A stretch of DNA of 64,000 nt from Streptomyces vilmorinianum (GTDB taxonomy: Bacteria; Actinomycetota; Actinomycetes; Streptomycetales; Streptomycetaceae): NCBI RefSeq assembly GCF_005517195.1, contig NZ_CP040244.1, positions 4,730,001-4,794,000 of the forward strand. Reading direction: 5' to 3'. Positions 51,357 to 61,050 of this stretch are shown in pieces. The position numbers and the translations under genes were made by a program. The notes under the pieces were generated by a model. That model worked only from the letters and a program-made list of their open reading frames with translations, did no database searches and was not told where the DNA came from. How positions within the stretch are numbered: position 1 is the stretch's first letter; the number at the start of each line of letters is the position of its first letter.

Positions 51357-52038
51357 GCTGGCCGTGCAGGCCCTCTCCTCGGTGGAGCACGGCTACGACC
51401 TGCTGGCGACGAAGTTCGACGAGACCCCCTTCCGCACCCCGGACCGCCTCCTGTCGGCGGTGACGGACACACTGCGCCCGCTCGGCCCCTTCGACACGGG
51501 CCTCGACCTGTGCTGCGGCACGGGCGCCGGCCTCTCCGTCCTGCGCTCCCTGTGCACGGGCCGGGTCACGGGCGTCGACTTCAGTACGAACATGCTGACC
51601 CAGGCCCGCCACGCCCACCCCACGGCCACCCTGATCCGCGCGGACGCCCTGGCCCTCCCCTTCGCCCCCACCTTCGACCTGGCGGTCAGCTTCGGCGCCT
51701 TCGGCCACTTCCTCCCGTCCGATCAACAATCCCTCTTCACCCAGACCCACCGGTCCCTCCGCCCGGGCGGCCTCCTCGCCTTCCCGCTCCCGGCCCCACC
51801 GCGCGTGGGCTCGCTCCCGTACTGGACCCTGCTGGGCTTCGACGCGGCGATGCGCGTACGGAACGCGGTGTGGCGACCACGCTTCGTCATGTACTACCGC
51901 ACGTTCCGGCTCGCGGACGTGCGGGCCCGGCTGGAGAACGCCGGGTTCGAGGTGGAGCTGACGGCGATCGAGTCCCTGGGGTGCCGGGAGGACGGGAGCC
52001 CGAGGTGCAGGCTGGTGCTGGCGCGGAAGCAGCCCTGA
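51325..52038 (+). CDS. Class I SAM-dependent methyltransferase
   Basis: 237 aa. Motif I is GLDLCCGTGAGLSVL (about 61-75), with VTGVDFSTNML and the motif IV region FDLAVSFGAFGHFLP. Ubiquinone/menaquinone-type methyltransferase fold; acceptor unknown. Start at 51325 is weakly supported by a close CGGAG; the preceding in-frame GTG at 51304 is possible. The stop abuts the stop of the convergent DUF262 gene. Confidence 0.8.
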   Translation: MFTPQGPTVRELAVQALSSVEHGYDLLATKFDETPFRTPDRLLSAVTDTLRPLGPFDTGLDLCCGTGAGLSVLRSLCTGRVTGVDFSTNMLTQARHAHPTATLIRADALALPFAPTFDLAVSFGAFGHFLPSDQQSLFTQTHRSLRPGGLLAFPLPAPPRVGSLPYWTLLGFDAAMRVRNAVWRPRFVMYYRTFRLADVRARLENAGFEVELTAIESLGCREDGSPRCRLVLARKQP

Positions 52039-54615
52039 TCACTGACTCTGCTGGCGGAACCACTCCAGGACCTCGGCGAAGCGGTCGAGGCCCTCGCCAC
52101 GAAGCACCGTCAGAGGGAAACTCGGGCGTCGCCCGACCAGTTCGGCGTCGGGCACCGCCAGGTTCACACCAGGAATGGCGTTCAGCCGGTCACGCAGCTC
52201 GGCCAGGAGCAGCGGCCTCGTGAACGGTTCCCGCTTGGCCAGGTAGGCGAAGACGACTTCGACGCTTCCCGAGCGCGGATAGAAGACGACCGGCCAGACG
52301 GCACCCTGAGGGCCCGGCCCTTGACGGAGCATCGGCGCACAACTCGTCTCCTCGGCCGCCCCGTACCAGAGCCAGCCGCCTGCGGCCTCCCACCGCTCCA
52401 GCAGCCCCACCACCCCGTCGGCGAGGTCGGGTCGGTGCCGGCGCAGCAACGCCCTGAAGTTGTCGTGCCGTTCACCGGAGACCTCGGGTCGCGCTGTCGC
52501 GCCTTTCGCGTCCTTCGCGCCCTTCCCTTCCTTCGTGTCCGACGCGAGGGTCAGCCCGGGCTCGACCATGGCGGCGAGGCCCGTCGCGCCCACCCGCTGG
52601 GCCTTGTCGGCCGCGGCTCCGACGAAGCGGACGCCCTCGCGCTCGAGCGCCTCTCGCTGTGACTCGGTGCGCCCGTCGAACCAGCTGAAGTCCGGTGACG
52701 ACGTGCCGTCCGCCCGCAGGACACGATGCGCGTTGGGGACGTCCGCGTGCTTGGCCAGATAGGCCCCGACCGTCTGCGGGATCCCCGCGCCCGTGGCCGC
52801 CGCGAGATCCTTGTACGTGGTCCAGCTGCCCGCGGGCAGCGAGGCGAGCACCTTGCGCAGCCGCAGCCACTCGGAGCGCTCGTCGGAGTGGGCCGCGTCG
52901 GCCGGCAGCGGCGCGGACCAGATCCGTACCGCGCGGTCGGCCAGCTGCTCCGCACGGCCGAGGATCTCCGTCCTTCCCCAGCGCTCCGCCGCTGCGATCT
53001 CCCGGTTCATGCGCAGGGCGCTCTGATCCAGGATCTGCTGCTTGCGCTCGAACGGGTGGTTGGACAGCCGTCCGTTCTCCCCGGTCAGCGTCAGGTTGCC
53101 CAGGGTGTGCACCAGCGCGTCGTGCAGTTCCTCGGGCCGCTCGCCGTCCACGGCGTCCTCCCTGAGCATGTCGAGCCACTCCTGGCCGGCGCGCTGGGGC
53201 ATGACGTGTTCGATGGTCGCCCACGCACGTGAGAAGTCCACGGGCTCGGGCGCGGCATAGCTCTCCTCGAACCGTCTGAGGACGAAGGAGCGGTGCCGAC
53301 TGCTCCCCTGCCAGTAGAACGGCTGGGTGCGGATGGCCTCGCGGAGCTCCTCGTCGCGTGGCCAGCCCCGGCGCGGTCCTGACAGATAGCGGTGCACGGC
53401 CTCCGACAGCGGCCGGTCCCGCTCCAGGGCGGCCGGCAGGGCGGCCAGGATCTGGCGGACGCTGTGGGAGGGCTCGCGGCAGATCATGCGGCGGACGAGG
53501 AAACTCTCCACGTGCCTCAGCGCCAGGAGCGCCTCGTCGGCCGAGGCCTCTCCTCGCTCCACCTGATCGAGAATGTGGAGAGCGGGCGGATAGTGGGCCT
53601 CGCCACCCCACTCCGTGAGCCGTTCGAGTACGGCTCGGAGCTCTGCGTCGGGCTCCCGCCGGTGCTCGAAGACACGCAGCAGGAGACGGCCGAGACGCCG
53701 GAGCCGTACGAGATCGTCGCGCAGCCCCTCTTCGCCCGCCTTCTCCACGATCTTGGCCATCCTGCGCTGCTGGCCCTGGTACACCTCGCTGCTGGTCGCC
53801 CTCGTCTGCCCGTGAAGCACCAGGTCCAGCCAGGCGAGGGTGGTCAGCCGGTGGGCGCCCAGCTCGGTCTGCATGGGCAGCCACACCTTGTCGTACACCT
53901 GCTCGCCCAGGCGCGGCAGCTGCATGAAGACGTAGTTGCGCAGCAGGTCGGCCTGGCTGAGGGGCTTGCCGGTGTTGTTGAGCGACTCGAAGATCCGGAA
54001 GACGTTGTCCCGCGGCCCGGAGGTGATGGTCACCAGCGTCAGCCGGTGGCGCAGCGCCTGGTCGATGTGGCGGACGGCGTCCCACTCGCCGACCGGGTCG
54101 TGTTCGGCCAGCGCGGAACGGAAGAAGCGGTAGGCGGCACCGATGCTGTCGTCCCCGCCCGCGGTGGGGTCCGCGTCCACGCACGCGAGGTACGCGGGCC
54201 GGTCCGCCTGGGTCGGAAGCAGCCGGTAGGCGTCGAGGCCGCTGTAGTCCTCTTCGTTGACGAGATACCGGCGATGGATGAGGTCCGCCTTGCCCGTGTC
54301 GAAGCCGCGCACGTGGTCGCGCAGCGCGCAGGCGAGGAGCATGAGCGTGGTCAGCCGTTGCTGCCCGTCGATGACGGTCCAGCGCTGCACCGTGTCGGGC
54401 AGTGGGGGGATCGGGTCGAGGACCAGCGGCCCCAGAAAGTGCCCGGCGGCCTCCTCCGAGTCACCGCCCGCGCACACCGTCGCCTGCTCGAACAGGTCGT
54501 CCCACAGGCGCTGGTGATCGACGGCGTCCCAACTGTACGTGCGTTGGAAGAGGGGGATCTGGAACTGGTTGTCCCCCTGGATCAGACGCTGAAAGGTCGT
54601 CTCGCGCGCTTCCAT
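52039..54615 (-). CDS. GmrSD-like DUF262-DUF1524 protein fused to an alkyltransferase-like (ATL) domain
   Basis: 858 aa from ATG 54615 (871 from GTG 54654). DUF262 comes first: FQIPLFQRTYSWD near the start and VIDGQQRLTTLMLL (nucleotide-dependent ParB/Srx-like site, about residue 80), then FESLNNTGKPLSQADLLRN. DUF1524 HNH nuclease follows at about 465-545 (IEHVMPQ with catalytic His, LGNLTLTGENGRLSNHPF). Residues about 575-650 look like the DNA-binding half of O6-methylguanine methyltransferase (WTTYKDLAAATGAGIPQTVGAYLAKH, then NAHRVLRADG); the reactive PCHR Cys is replaced by Ala. The C-terminal 170 residues (WLWYGAAEETSC, FYPRSGSVEVVFAYL) are an unnamed domain. GmrSD enzymes cleave modified phage DNA. 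It sits next to a tRNA gene. Confidence 0.85.
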   Translation of the reverse strand: MEARETTFQRLIQGDNQFQIPLFQRTYSWDAVDHQRLWDDLFEQATVCAGGDSEEAAGHFLGPLVLDPIPPLPDTVQRWTVIDGQQRLTTLMLLACALRDHVRGFDTGKADLIHRRYLVNEEDYSGLDAYRLLPTQADRPAYLACVDADPTAGGDDSIGAAYRFFRSALAEHDPVGEWDAVRHIDQALRHRLTLVTITSGPRDNVFRIFESLNNTGKPLSQADLLRNYVFMQLPRLGEQVYDKVWLPMQTELGAHRLTTLAWLDLVLHGQTRATSSEVYQGQQRRMAKIVEKAGEEGLRDDLVRLRRLGRLLLRVFEHRREPDAELRAVLERLTEWGGEAHYPPALHILDQVERGEASADEALLALRHVESFLVRRMICREPSHSVRQILAALPAALERDRPLSEAVHRYLSGPRRGWPRDEELREAIRTQPFYWQGSSRHRSFVLRRFEESYAAPEPVDFSRAWATIEHVMPQRAGQEWLDMLREDAVDGERPEELHDALVHTLGNLTLTGENGRLSNHPFERKQQILDQSALRMNREIAAAERWGRTEILGRAEQLADRAVRIWSAPLPADAAHSDERSEWLRLRKVLASLPAGSWTTYKDLAAATGAGIPQTVGAYLAKHADVPNAHRVLRADGTSSPDFSWFDGRTESQREALEREGVRFVGAAADKAQRVGATGLAAMVEPGLTLASDTKEGKGAKDAKGATARPEVSGERHDNFRALLRRHRPDLADGVVGLLERWEAAGGWLWYGAAEETSCAPMLRQGPGPQGAVWPVVFYPRSGSVEVVFAYLAKREPFTRPLLLAELRDRLNAIPGVNLAVPDAELVGRRPSFPLTVLRGEGLDRFAEVLEWFRQQSQ

Positions 54616-54673
54616 CCCGAACCCCACCCCTGGCCGCCGGTCGATCACTCGCACTCTAGCTGGCCATAACGCA

Positions 54674-54704
54674 AAGTGCTGGCCGGGTTACCCGACCAGC
54701 ACTT
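54674..54704. terminator. Hairpin downstream of tRNA-Leu
   Basis: AAGTGCTGG and CCAGCACTT pair perfectly, with an inner CGGG-TTA-CCCG extension and one mismatch. It starts 17 bp past the tRNA 3' end and separates it from the DUF262 gene. Confidence 0.65.
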
Positions 54705-54720
54705 GATACGTCGATCTTTG

Positions 54721-54805
54721 TGTCCGAGGGGGGACTTGAACCCCCACGCCCGATAAAGGGCACTAGCACCTCAAGCTAGCGCGTCTGCCATTCCGCCACC
54801 CGGAC
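54721..54805 (-). tRNA. tRNA-Leu (anticodon GAG)
   Basis: On the minus strand the acceptor arms GTCCGGG and CTCGGAC pair. The D arm GGCGGAATGGCAGACGC, anticodon arm CTAGC-TTGAGGT-GCTAG with anticodon GAG, a class II variable arm (TGCCC-TTTAT-CGGGCG) and the T arm GGGGGTTCAAGTCCCCC are all present. CCA is not encoded. It reads CTC, a common leucine codon in this GC-rich genome. Confidence 0.95.
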
Positions 54806-54908
54806 CAGGTGTTGTGTCGCTCCGGGGCGTTCCCCGCGGCGACATGGATAACTCTACCAGGGGTTCGAGGTGCCTTTCACCCACGTTTCCCGTGGTCAGT
54901 GACGTGCG

Positions 54909-55046
54909 GTGGCCTTGAAGTCCTTGATCCAGTCCCTGTGGACCGGGCAGGTCTACGGAGTGTCGTCGTACCTGTACGCGCAGTGGAGGGAGCGGCGGCA
55001 GGCGTGTGCGGGGCGTCGCCCCGCTTCGGGCGGTTCGGGCGCCTAG
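54909..55046 (+). CDS. Doubtful 45-codon ORF
   Basis: From GTG 54909 the frame reads VALKSLIQSLWTGQVYGVSS and continues YLYAQWRERRQ before a Gly/Ser end. Third positions are mostly G/C and the composition looks protein-like, but there is no ribosome site or known family. It may be a remnant of a longer gene beside the tRNA. Confidence 0.25.
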   Translation: MALKSLIQSLWTGQVYGVSSYLYAQWRERRQACAGRRPASGGSGA

Positions 55047-55056
55047 CCTGCGCGGG

Positions 55057-56358
55057 GTGAGTTACCTCTCCGAGTACCGCAGGCCCCGGATGCTGTCTCC
55101 GCTGCGGGAGCATCTGCGGGACACCTTCTGGTTCGCGCCGATCACGGCGCTGATCGCCGTGTTCGTGTTGTGGACGATGGCGGCCCTCGTGGACGAGGCC
55201 ATCATCGAGTATCTGCAGGACGAGCGGGAGTACGGCGCGGTCACCGACCTGATCGGGATCGTCGAGGACGCCAAGACGATCGTGACGACGATCAGCTCGG
55301 CGATGATGACGTTCATCGGTGTCGTCTTCTCCATCTCGCTGGTCGCGGTGCAGATGGCGAGCGGGCAGTTCAGCCCCCGCGTGGTGCGGATCTTCATCCG
55401 CAGCCGGATCACCAAGGCGACCTTCTCCGTCTTCCTCTCCACGTTCCTGTTGTCGCTGCTCGTCCTCACCTCGTACGACAGCGAGACCGATCCCCGGTAC
55501 GTCTCGACCGTGCCGCTGGTGCAGTCGATCCTGACGCTGGTGATGGTGGGGCTGAGCCTGCTGCTCTTCGTGGCGTACGTGAACACGACGCTGCGGCTGA
55601 TGCGCGTGGGGCACGTGGTGGACCACATCGCGCGCGAGGCGTTCGGTGTGCTGGCGAATCAGCCGCGGCACGAGGGTGAGGTCGGCGACCTCGGGGATCC
55701 GACCGCGTACGTGGTGCACCGGGGGCGCGCCGGGGTGCTGCGGGATGTGAATGTCGCGCTGCTCGTGCGGGCCGCCCAGCGCCACGGCGTCGTGCTGCGG
55801 CTGCTGCCGCGGATCGGGGACTTCGTGGTGCCGGGCACGCCGGTCCTCGCCGTGCACGGAGGGCAGGTGCCCCGCCGGGTGGGGGCGGCCATCTCCGTCG
55901 GGATCGAGCGGACCTTCCACCAGGACCTCGGCTTCGGGCTGCGGCAGCTCGCGGACATCGCCCTGCGGGCGCTCTCCCCCGCGGTCAACGACCCGACGAC
56001 CGCCGTGCAGTGTCTGGACCGGATCACACAGCTGCTGGCGGAGCTGGCGCACCGCCCCCTGGGGGCCGTCCACCATCGCGACGGCAAGGGCGCGGTCCGG
56101 CTGGTCCAGGACGTGCCGGGGTGGCCGAATCTGGTGGACCTGGGGTTCACCGAGATCCGGGGCTGCGCGGCGGGGACCCCCCAGGTGTCGCGGCGGATGC
56201 TGGCCGGGCTCGACGATCTGCTGTCGTTGGCGCCGGAGGAGCGGCGCGGGCCGCTGGTCCGGCACCGCACGCTCCTGGTGCAGCTGGTGGAGCGTACGGC
56301 GCAGGAGGCTGCCGACCGCGCCTTCGCGCTGGAGGCGGACCGTCAGGGGATCGGGTGA
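55057..56358 (+). CDS. DUF2254 family membrane protein
   Basis: 433 aa. Four predicted membrane helices occur in the first 185 residues: FWFAPITALIAVFVLWTMAA, ISSAMMTFIGVVFSISLVAVQM, FSVFLSTFLLSLLVL and ILTLVMVGLSLLLFVAYV. The DUF2254 signature ASGQFSPRVVRIFIRSR follows the second. The cytoplasmic C-terminal domain contains DLGFGLRQLADIALRALSPAVNDPTTAVQ. Function unknown; channel-like or lipid-related roles have been suggested for the family. GTG start preceded by a weak site; 10 bp after the small doubtful ORF. Confidence 0.86.
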   Translation: MSYLSEYRRPRMLSPLREHLRDTFWFAPITALIAVFVLWTMAALVDEAIIEYLQDEREYGAVTDLIGIVEDAKTIVTTISSAMMTFIGVVFSISLVAVQMASGQFSPRVVRIFIRSRITKATFSVFLSTFLLSLLVLTSYDSETDPRYVSTVPLVQSILTLVMVGLSLLLFVAYVNTTLRLMRVGHVVDHIAREAFGVLANQPRHEGEVGDLGDPTAYVVHRGRAGVLRDVNVALLVRAAQRHGVVLRLLPRIGDFVVPGTPVLAVHGGQVPRRVGAAISVGIERTFHQDLGFGLRQLADIALRALSPAVNDPTTAVQCLDRITQLLAELAHRPLGAVHHRDGKGAVRLVQDVPGWPNLVDLGFTEIRGCAAGTPQVSRRMLAGLDDLLSLAPEERRGPLVRHRTLLVQLVERTAQEAADRAFALEADRQGIG

Positions 56359-56464
56359 CGGGGCGGGTGCCGGGTGCATCCGTCGGGACGGCCCCGGGCC
56401 CGCCAGGTTGCGGCGAACCCGCGGCCGATCAGCCGGGACGGGTGAGGGGGAGGGGTGCCCGGGG

Positions 56465-57568
<1,104 letters not shown>

Positions 57569-57617
57569 CTGTGGATAACTCCTCGTTGTCGGTGGGGTCT
57601 GCTTCACTGGAGTCCGG

Positions 57618-59021
57618 TCAGTGAAGACCGGCCAGTCGAAGCAAGAGGGACTTCACATCGGTGGCCGCTACGCGGCCGCTCACAGCGCGGGGGGCGGAGC
57701 ACAGAATGAGCGGACTGTTGTCGTCGTCATCGCTCGTGGGGAGGCGGCCATGGCTGCCGCGAATAGGTGAGGGGTCGAGGGGTACGACCGCCGGCCGGTA
57801 GCGCATACCGAGCTTCTTGCGGGCGATCGCCTTCGCCGCCTTGATCCGTATGTACGGGTCGAGCGGGTCCATGAACAGCTCGACGGGGTCGTAGCCGGGT
57901 TTTCGGTGGATCTCGACGAGCTGGGCGAAGTCCGGGGCCTTCGCGTCGTCGAGCCAGTAGTAGTACGTGAACCATGCGTCGGGTTCGGCGAGGGCGACGA
58001 GTTCCCCGGAGCGGGGGTGGTCGAGGCCGTGCTCCTTCTTGCCCTCGTCGTCGAGGAGCCGCTCGATGCCGGGCAGTGCGGCGAGGGTCTCGCGGACGGT
58101 GTCGAGGTCTTCGGGGCGTCGCACGTAGACGTGGGCGATCTGGTGGTCGGCGACCGCGAAGGCGCGGGAGGTCATCGGGTCCAGGTACTCCATGCCGTCC
58201 TGGGTGTGGACCTCCAGGAGGCCGGCTCGGCGCAGGGCGCGGTTGATGTCGACGGGCCGGTTCACCCGGGTGATGCCGTACTCGGAGAGGGCGACGACCG
58301 TTCGTCCTTCGGTGCGGGCGTCGTCGAGGAGGGGGGCGAGGGCGGCATCGAGGTCGGCTGCGGCGCGCGCGGAGCGCGGGTCGTCGGGGCCGTACCGCTG
58401 GAGGTCGTAGTCGAGGTGCGGGACGTAGGCGAGGGCGAGGTCGGGGCGGCGGGTGCGCAGGATGTGGCGGGTGGCGTCGATGATCCAGCGGCTGGAGACC
58501 AGGTCGGCGCCCGGACCCCAGAAGTGGAAGAGGGGGAAGGTGCCGAGTTTCTCGGTGAGTTCGTCGTGGAGGGCCGGGGGCCGGGTGTAGCAGTCGGGTT
58601 CCTTGCGTCCGTCGGCGTAGTAGACGGGACGGGGGGTGACGGTGATGTCGGTGTCGGCGCCCATGGCGTACCACCAGCAGATGTTGGCCACGGTGTAGCC
58701 GGGGTGGGCGCGGCGGGCGGCGTCCCAGAGTTTGTCGCCGGAGACGAGGCCGTTGTGCTGGCGCCAGAGGAGGACCTCGCCGAGGTCGCGGAAGTACCAA
58801 CCGTTGGCGACGATGCCGTGTTCGGAGGGGAGCGTTCCGGTGAGGAAGGTGGACTGGGCGGTGCAGGTGACGGCCGGCAGCACGGTGGAGAGGGGGGCTT
58901 GCGAGCCCGCTGTGCCGAGGGCCCGCAGGTGGGGCATGTGGGCCAGGAGGCGTGGGGTGAGACCGACGACGTCGAGGACGAGAAGGGGGGTGGGTGGGTT
59001 GTCGCTGCGGGGGCCGGTCAT
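57618..59021 (-). CDS. EboF-like nucleotide pyrophosphatase/phosphodiesterase (alkaline phosphatase superfamily)
   Basis: 467 aa, no signal peptide. Alkaline-phosphatase-superfamily metal motifs: LVLDVVG (first Asp), the nucleophile Thr in CTAQSTFLTGTLPSEHGI, VVALSEYGI and FAVADHQIAHVYV with Asp/His ligands. It hydrolyses a phosphodiester or pyrophosphate. Its ATG overlaps the stop of the EboE gene, making it the last of the coupled run. Assignment to EboF is from context plus fold; exact substrate unknown. Confidence 0.84.
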   Translation of the reverse strand: MTGPRSDNPPTPLLVLDVVGLTPRLLAHMPHLRALGTAGSQAPLSTVLPAVTCTAQSTFLTGTLPSEHGIVANGWYFRDLGEVLLWRQHNGLVSGDKLWDAARRAHPGYTVANICWWYAMGADTDITVTPRPVYYADGRKEPDCYTRPPALHDELTEKLGTFPLFHFWGPGADLVSSRWIIDATRHILRTRRPDLALAYVPHLDYDLQRYGPDDPRSARAAADLDAALAPLLDDARTEGRTVVALSEYGITRVNRPVDINRALRRAGLLEVHTQDGMEYLDPMTSRAFAVADHQIAHVYVRRPEDLDTVRETLAALPGIERLLDDEGKKEHGLDHPRSGELVALAEPDAWFTYYYWLDDAKAPDFAQLVEIHRKPGYDPVELFMDPLDPYIRIKAAKAIARKKLGMRYRPAVVPLDPSPIRGSHGRLPTSDDDDNSPLILCSAPRAVSGRVAATDVKSLLLRLAGLH

Positions 59022-60205
59022 GGGAGTTCCTTGAGGCCAAGATCGGTCAACAGGTCGCGGGCCAGGGTGAGTTCGGCGGCGATGCCGTCGGCGAGGCGGG
59101 CGCGGGTGCGGGGGCGCCGGTCGGCCGGGAGCGCCTGCCAGGTGTAGGTCTCGACCTCCAGGTGGTGCGTGCGGGGATGGGGGCCGCCGACGAGGAGCGC
59201 GAGGGTGGTCCGGAGTACGGGCAGGGTGGAGGTGAGCGGGGGCGCGGGCGGGGCGTGCAGGGGGACGTGGAAGTGGGCGCGCCAGGGGGCGCCGTCGGGG
59301 AGGGACCGTCCCGCGACGGCTTCGGGGAGGTCGTCGGTGCCGCGCAGTCCGGCGGCGGTCCGCGTGCGGGTCTGGTGGAGGAAGCGGGGTTCGGCGTACG
59401 CGGCGAGCGCGGCGCGGACCTCGGGGAGATGGGGGTGTTCGGCGTGCAGGGCCGCGGAGAGCTGGGCCTTGACCACGGGGATGCCGGCGGAGCCGAGGGC
59501 GTCCAGGGCGGTGTGCGGATCTTCGAAGGAGGTGGCGAGATGGCAGGTGTCGAGGCAGACGCCGATGCGGGGGCTTGATACGGCGGCGAGCGGGGCGATC
59601 GCGTCGGTGGTGGTCTCGATCGTGCAGCCGGGTTCCGGTTCGAGTCCGATCCGGACGGATTTGCCGGTGAGTTCCTCAAGGGCGTCGAGGCGCTCGGCCA
59701 GGGTGGTCAGGGCGGTGCGGGCGGTCTCTGCGGCCCGGGCGTCGAAGGGGGTGCGCCAGGCGATCGGCAGCGTGGAGACGGAGCCGGCGGTGATGTCGTC
59801 GGGAAGGAGGGCCGCCAGGAGACGGGCCAGGTCGGTGGTGTGGGCGAGACGCTCGGGGCGGGTCCAGTCCGGCTGGTAGACGCGGTACTTGACCTCTTGG
59901 GCGCCGAACCCCTCGTACGGGAAGCCGTTGAGCGTGACGACCTCGAGACCGCGGCGGTCGATCTCGGCGCGCAGCGCGCGAAGGGCGGCGAGGTCGGTCA
60001 TCAGGGAGCGGGCGGCGTCCCGGGCGAGCCAGAGTCCGATGCCGAGACGGTCGCGGCCGAGACGCCGGCGGACGGGTTCGCAGTGGTCGCGGAGCTGGGC
60101 GAGGACGCCGTCGAGGGTCTCGGCGGGGTGGACGTTGGTGCAGTAGGCGAGATGGACGGTGGAGCCGTCGGGGTGGCGGAAGCGCATGGGGGCGGCCTGC
60201 CTCAT
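59018..60205 (-). CDS. eboE: EboE-type metabolite-traffic protein (TIM barrel)
   Basis: 395 aa. It opens HLAYCTNVHPAETLDGVLAQL and has VTLNGFPYEGFG, IGLEPEPGC, and VCLDTCHLATSFED, the EboE fingerprint of a xylose-isomerase-like TIM barrel with Glu/Asp/His metal ligands. EboE proteins occur in the Ebo cluster that in cyanobacteria is needed to move scytonemin precursors to the periplasm. Start at 60205 is coupled to the TatD stop (ATGA); the ATG at 60187 is also possible. Confidence 0.86.
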   Translation of the reverse strand: MRQAAPMRFRHPDGSTVHLAYCTNVHPAETLDGVLAQLRDHCEPVRRRLGRDRLGIGLWLARDAARSLMTDLAALRALRAEIDRRGLEVVTLNGFPYEGFGAQEVKYRVYQPDWTRPERLAHTTDLARLLAALLPDDITAGSVSTLPIAWRTPFDARAAETARTALTTLAERLDALEELTGKSVRIGLEPEPGCTIETTTDAIAPLAAVSSPRIGVCLDTCHLATSFEDPHTALDALGSAGIPVVKAQLSAALHAEHPHLPEVRAALAAYAEPRFLHQTRTRTAAGLRGTDDLPEAVAGRSLPDGAPWRAHFHVPLHAPPAPPLTSTLPVLRTTLALLVGGPHPRTHHLEVETYTWQALPADRRPRTRARLADGIAAELTLARDLLTDLGLKELP

Positions 60206-61050
60206 TCCCCGCCGCGGAGGATGGAGTTGCCCTGATGGGAGGTGTCGGACGAAGGGAGGTCGAGCCGCAGGCGGCCGCTGAGGCCGTAGAAGGCGACGGG
60301 GTTGCGCCACACCACCTGGTCGACGTCGTCGGCGGAGAATCCGGCGGCGAGCATCGCGTCGGCGGCCTTGCGGGTCATGAGCGGATCGCTCTTGCCCCAG
60401 TCGGCGGCCGAGTTCACCAGGACGCGCTCGGTGCCGTGGTCCTTGAGCACGGCGACCATGCGGTCCTCGTCCATCTTGGTGTCGGGGTAGAGGGAGAAGC
60501 CGAGCCAGGCGCCGCTGTCGGCGGCGTCCTTGACGGTGGTCTCGTTGAGGTGGTCGAGGAGGACGCGGTCGGGGGCGAGCGCGGATTCGCGTAGGACGTC
60601 GAGGGTGCGGCGCAGCCCGGCGAGTTTGTCGCGGTGCGGGGTGTGGACGAGGGCGGGCAGGCCGTGGTCGGCGGCGAGCTGGAGCTGGGCGGCGAGGGCG
60701 GTGTCCTCGGCGGGGGTCATGGAGTCGAAGCCGATCTCCCCGACGGCGACGACGTGGTCCTTGACGAGGTAGCGGGGAAGGGCGTCGAGAACGGGGGTGC
60801 AGCGGGGGTCGTTGGCCTCTTTGGGGTTGAGGGCGAGGGTGCAGTGGAGGGCGATGCCGTACTGGGCGGCCCGGAAGGGTTCCCAGCCGAGGAGCGAGTC
60901 GAAGTAGTCGAGGAAGGAGGCGGGTGACGTGCGGGGCTGGCCGAGCCAGAAGGAGGGTTCGACCAAGGCGCGGACTCCGGCGTCGTACATCGCCTGGTAG
61001 TCGTCCGTGGTGCGCGAGGTCATGTGGATGTGGGGGTCGAAGATGCGCAT
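60202..61050 (-). CDS. eboB: TatD-family metal hydrolase (EboB-like)
   Basis: 282 aa. The FDPHIHMTSRTTDDYQAMYDAG start gives the HxH metal pair. ALHCTLALNPKEAND, VAVGEIGFDSMTPAEDTA and LPALVHTPHRDK (further ligands) follow, and NSAADWGKSDPLMTR near the end supplies the catalytic Asp. TatD proteins are amidohydrolase-like nucleases/hydrolases; in Ebo clusters this member (EboB) likely acts on the pathway intermediate. Its start overlaps the EboA stop by one base. Confidence 0.85.
   Translation of the reverse strand: MRIFDPHIHMTSRTTDDYQAMYDAGVRALVEPSFWLGQPRTSPASFLDYFDSLLGWEPFRAAQYGIALHCTLALNPKEANDPRCTPVLDALPRYLVKDHVVAVGEIGFDSMTPAEDTALAAQLQLAADHGLPALVHTPHRDKLAGLRRTLDVLRESALAPDRVLLDHLNETTVKDAADSGAWLGFSLYPDTKMDEDRMVAVLKDHGTERVLVNSAADWGKSDPLMTRKAADAMLAAGFSADDVDQVVWRNPVAFYGLSGRLRLDLPSSDTSHQGNSILRGGE

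Noticed and set aside
54661..54820. Attachment-site duplication of the tRNA 3' end
   Set aside because: No second copy of the tRNA 3' sequence and no integrase gene were seen in the window.
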